From assembly GCF_012911925.1 (NCBI RefSeq), contig NZ_JAAXKY010000054.1, positions 1-42,590 on the forward strand: 42,590 nucleotides of DNA. Direction: 5' to 3'. The notes beneath the pieces were generated by a model. The model did not search any database and was not told the origin of the DNA. It saw nothing but the letters and a program-made list of their open reading frames with translations. Below are positions 42,375 through 42,590 of this stretch, piece after piece (positions within the stretch are counted from its first letter, which is position 1; each line of letters opens with the position of its first letter). The DNA comes from Pseudonocardia xinjiangensis (lineage in GTDB: Bacteria; Actinomycetota; Actinomycetes; Mycobacteriales; Pseudonocardiaceae). Both the position numbers and the translations under genes were made by a program.

Positions 42375-42590
42375 GCGACTCGCGCACGGAAAACGGCGAC
42401 TCGCGCGGCGGAACGGGGCGACTCGCGGGGCCGGTTCGGGCGACTCGCGCACGGGAAACGGGCGACTCGCGGGGCCGGTTCGGGCGACTCGCGCACGGGA
42501 AACGGGCGACTCGCGGGTCCGGTTCGGGCGACTCGCGGGTCCGGTTCGGGCGACTCGCGGGTCCGGTTCGGGCGACTCGCGGGGGTGGGG
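42375..42590. repeat. 22-bp periodic repeat array 2 (10 units, runs to the window edge)
   Basis: GCGACTCGC starts at 42375, 42396, 42418, 42440, 42462, 42484, 42506, 42528, 42550 and 42572: one step of 21 bp, then eight steps of exactly 22. The core is CGGGCGACTCGCG; the remaining nine bases fall into a few types (GGTCCGGTT, GGGCCGGTT, CACGGGAAA) that alternate. The core is near-palindromic around one base. The array is open at the window end and inverted relative to the one at 40550. Confidence 0.95.

Noticed and set aside
41634..42496. Minus-strand protein frames through repeat array 2 (RESP/RVA/RAS-rich)
   Set aside because: They are translations of a 22-bp tandem repeat antisense to a GNAT gene; the repeat length is not a multiple of three and all frames stay open for the same reason.
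40550..42590. The 22-bp arrays as CRISPR
   Set aside because: The whole unit is only 22 bp with a few recurring tail types, no unique spacers of 30 bp or more, and no cas genes nearby.

Overview
The window is very GC-rich DNA from an actinobacterium, probably Pseudonocardia or a relative (Pseudonocardiaceae). Grounds: GC-rich third codon positions throughout, many GTG starts, 4-bp ATGA/GTGA overlaps inside operons, F420/PPOX-type oxidoreductases, an actinobacterial RNase P RNA, several TANNNT-N6/7-start (leaderless) promoters, and the gene order RNase H / histidine phosphatase / zinc ribbon / Nif3 / CobC diverging from ptpA, which matches the Mycobacterium tuberculosis Rv2228c-Rv2234 neighbourhood. 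The genus is an inference.

Region A (1-8476) is a catabolic island. A leftward, translationally coupled operon encodes an MFS importer, an alpha/beta hydrolase, an isochorismatase-like amidase, an ACMSD-type amidohydrolase, an aldehyde dehydrogenase and a dihydropyrimidinase/allantoinase-like cyclic amidase. An L-asparaginase-like amidohydrolase and a GntR/FCD regulator diverge from it. Together they look like uptake and stepwise hydrolysis of a nitrogenous cyclic compound; the substrate is unknown. The cyclic amidase gene is broken near position 122 by a strand switch: its C-terminal coding sequence lies on the other strand at 1-124. Region B (8487-10640) holds an acyl-CoA dehydrogenase and a metallo-beta-lactamase-fold hydrolase.

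Region C (10667-17617) is a Calvin-Benson-Bassham cluster: phosphoribulokinase, a divergent response regulator/GAF histidine kinase pair, and a leftward cbbL-cbbS-cbbX-cbbR operon encoding red-type form I RuBisCO, its activase and a LysR regulator. Two copies of a ~66-bp palindromic element bracket cbbLS. A truncated complex I 30-kDa (NuoC-like) gene follows.

Region D (18167-33445) is accessory: two MFS exporters, an ECF sigma factor divergent from an anti-sigma-like fragment, a beta-lactamase-fold serine hydrolase, several divergent regulator/target pairs (XRE/MFS, TetR/VOC, LysR/tandem PPOX) with visible operators, two truncated genes (a DMT-like transporter and a ROK protein) facing away from each other, an APH-like kinase, DinB and AlkD proteins, and a three-TIG plus ice-binding-domain protein.

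Region E (33688-42590) is more core-like: RNase P RNA, a methyltransferase, the RNase H to CobC operon (here RNase H and phosphatase are two overlapping genes instead of one fusion), ptpA with a fructosamine kinase, and two divergent GNAT acetyltransferases flanked by oppositely oriented arrays of a 22-bp periodic repeat. I see no tRNA, insertion sequence, CRISPR array or prophage.
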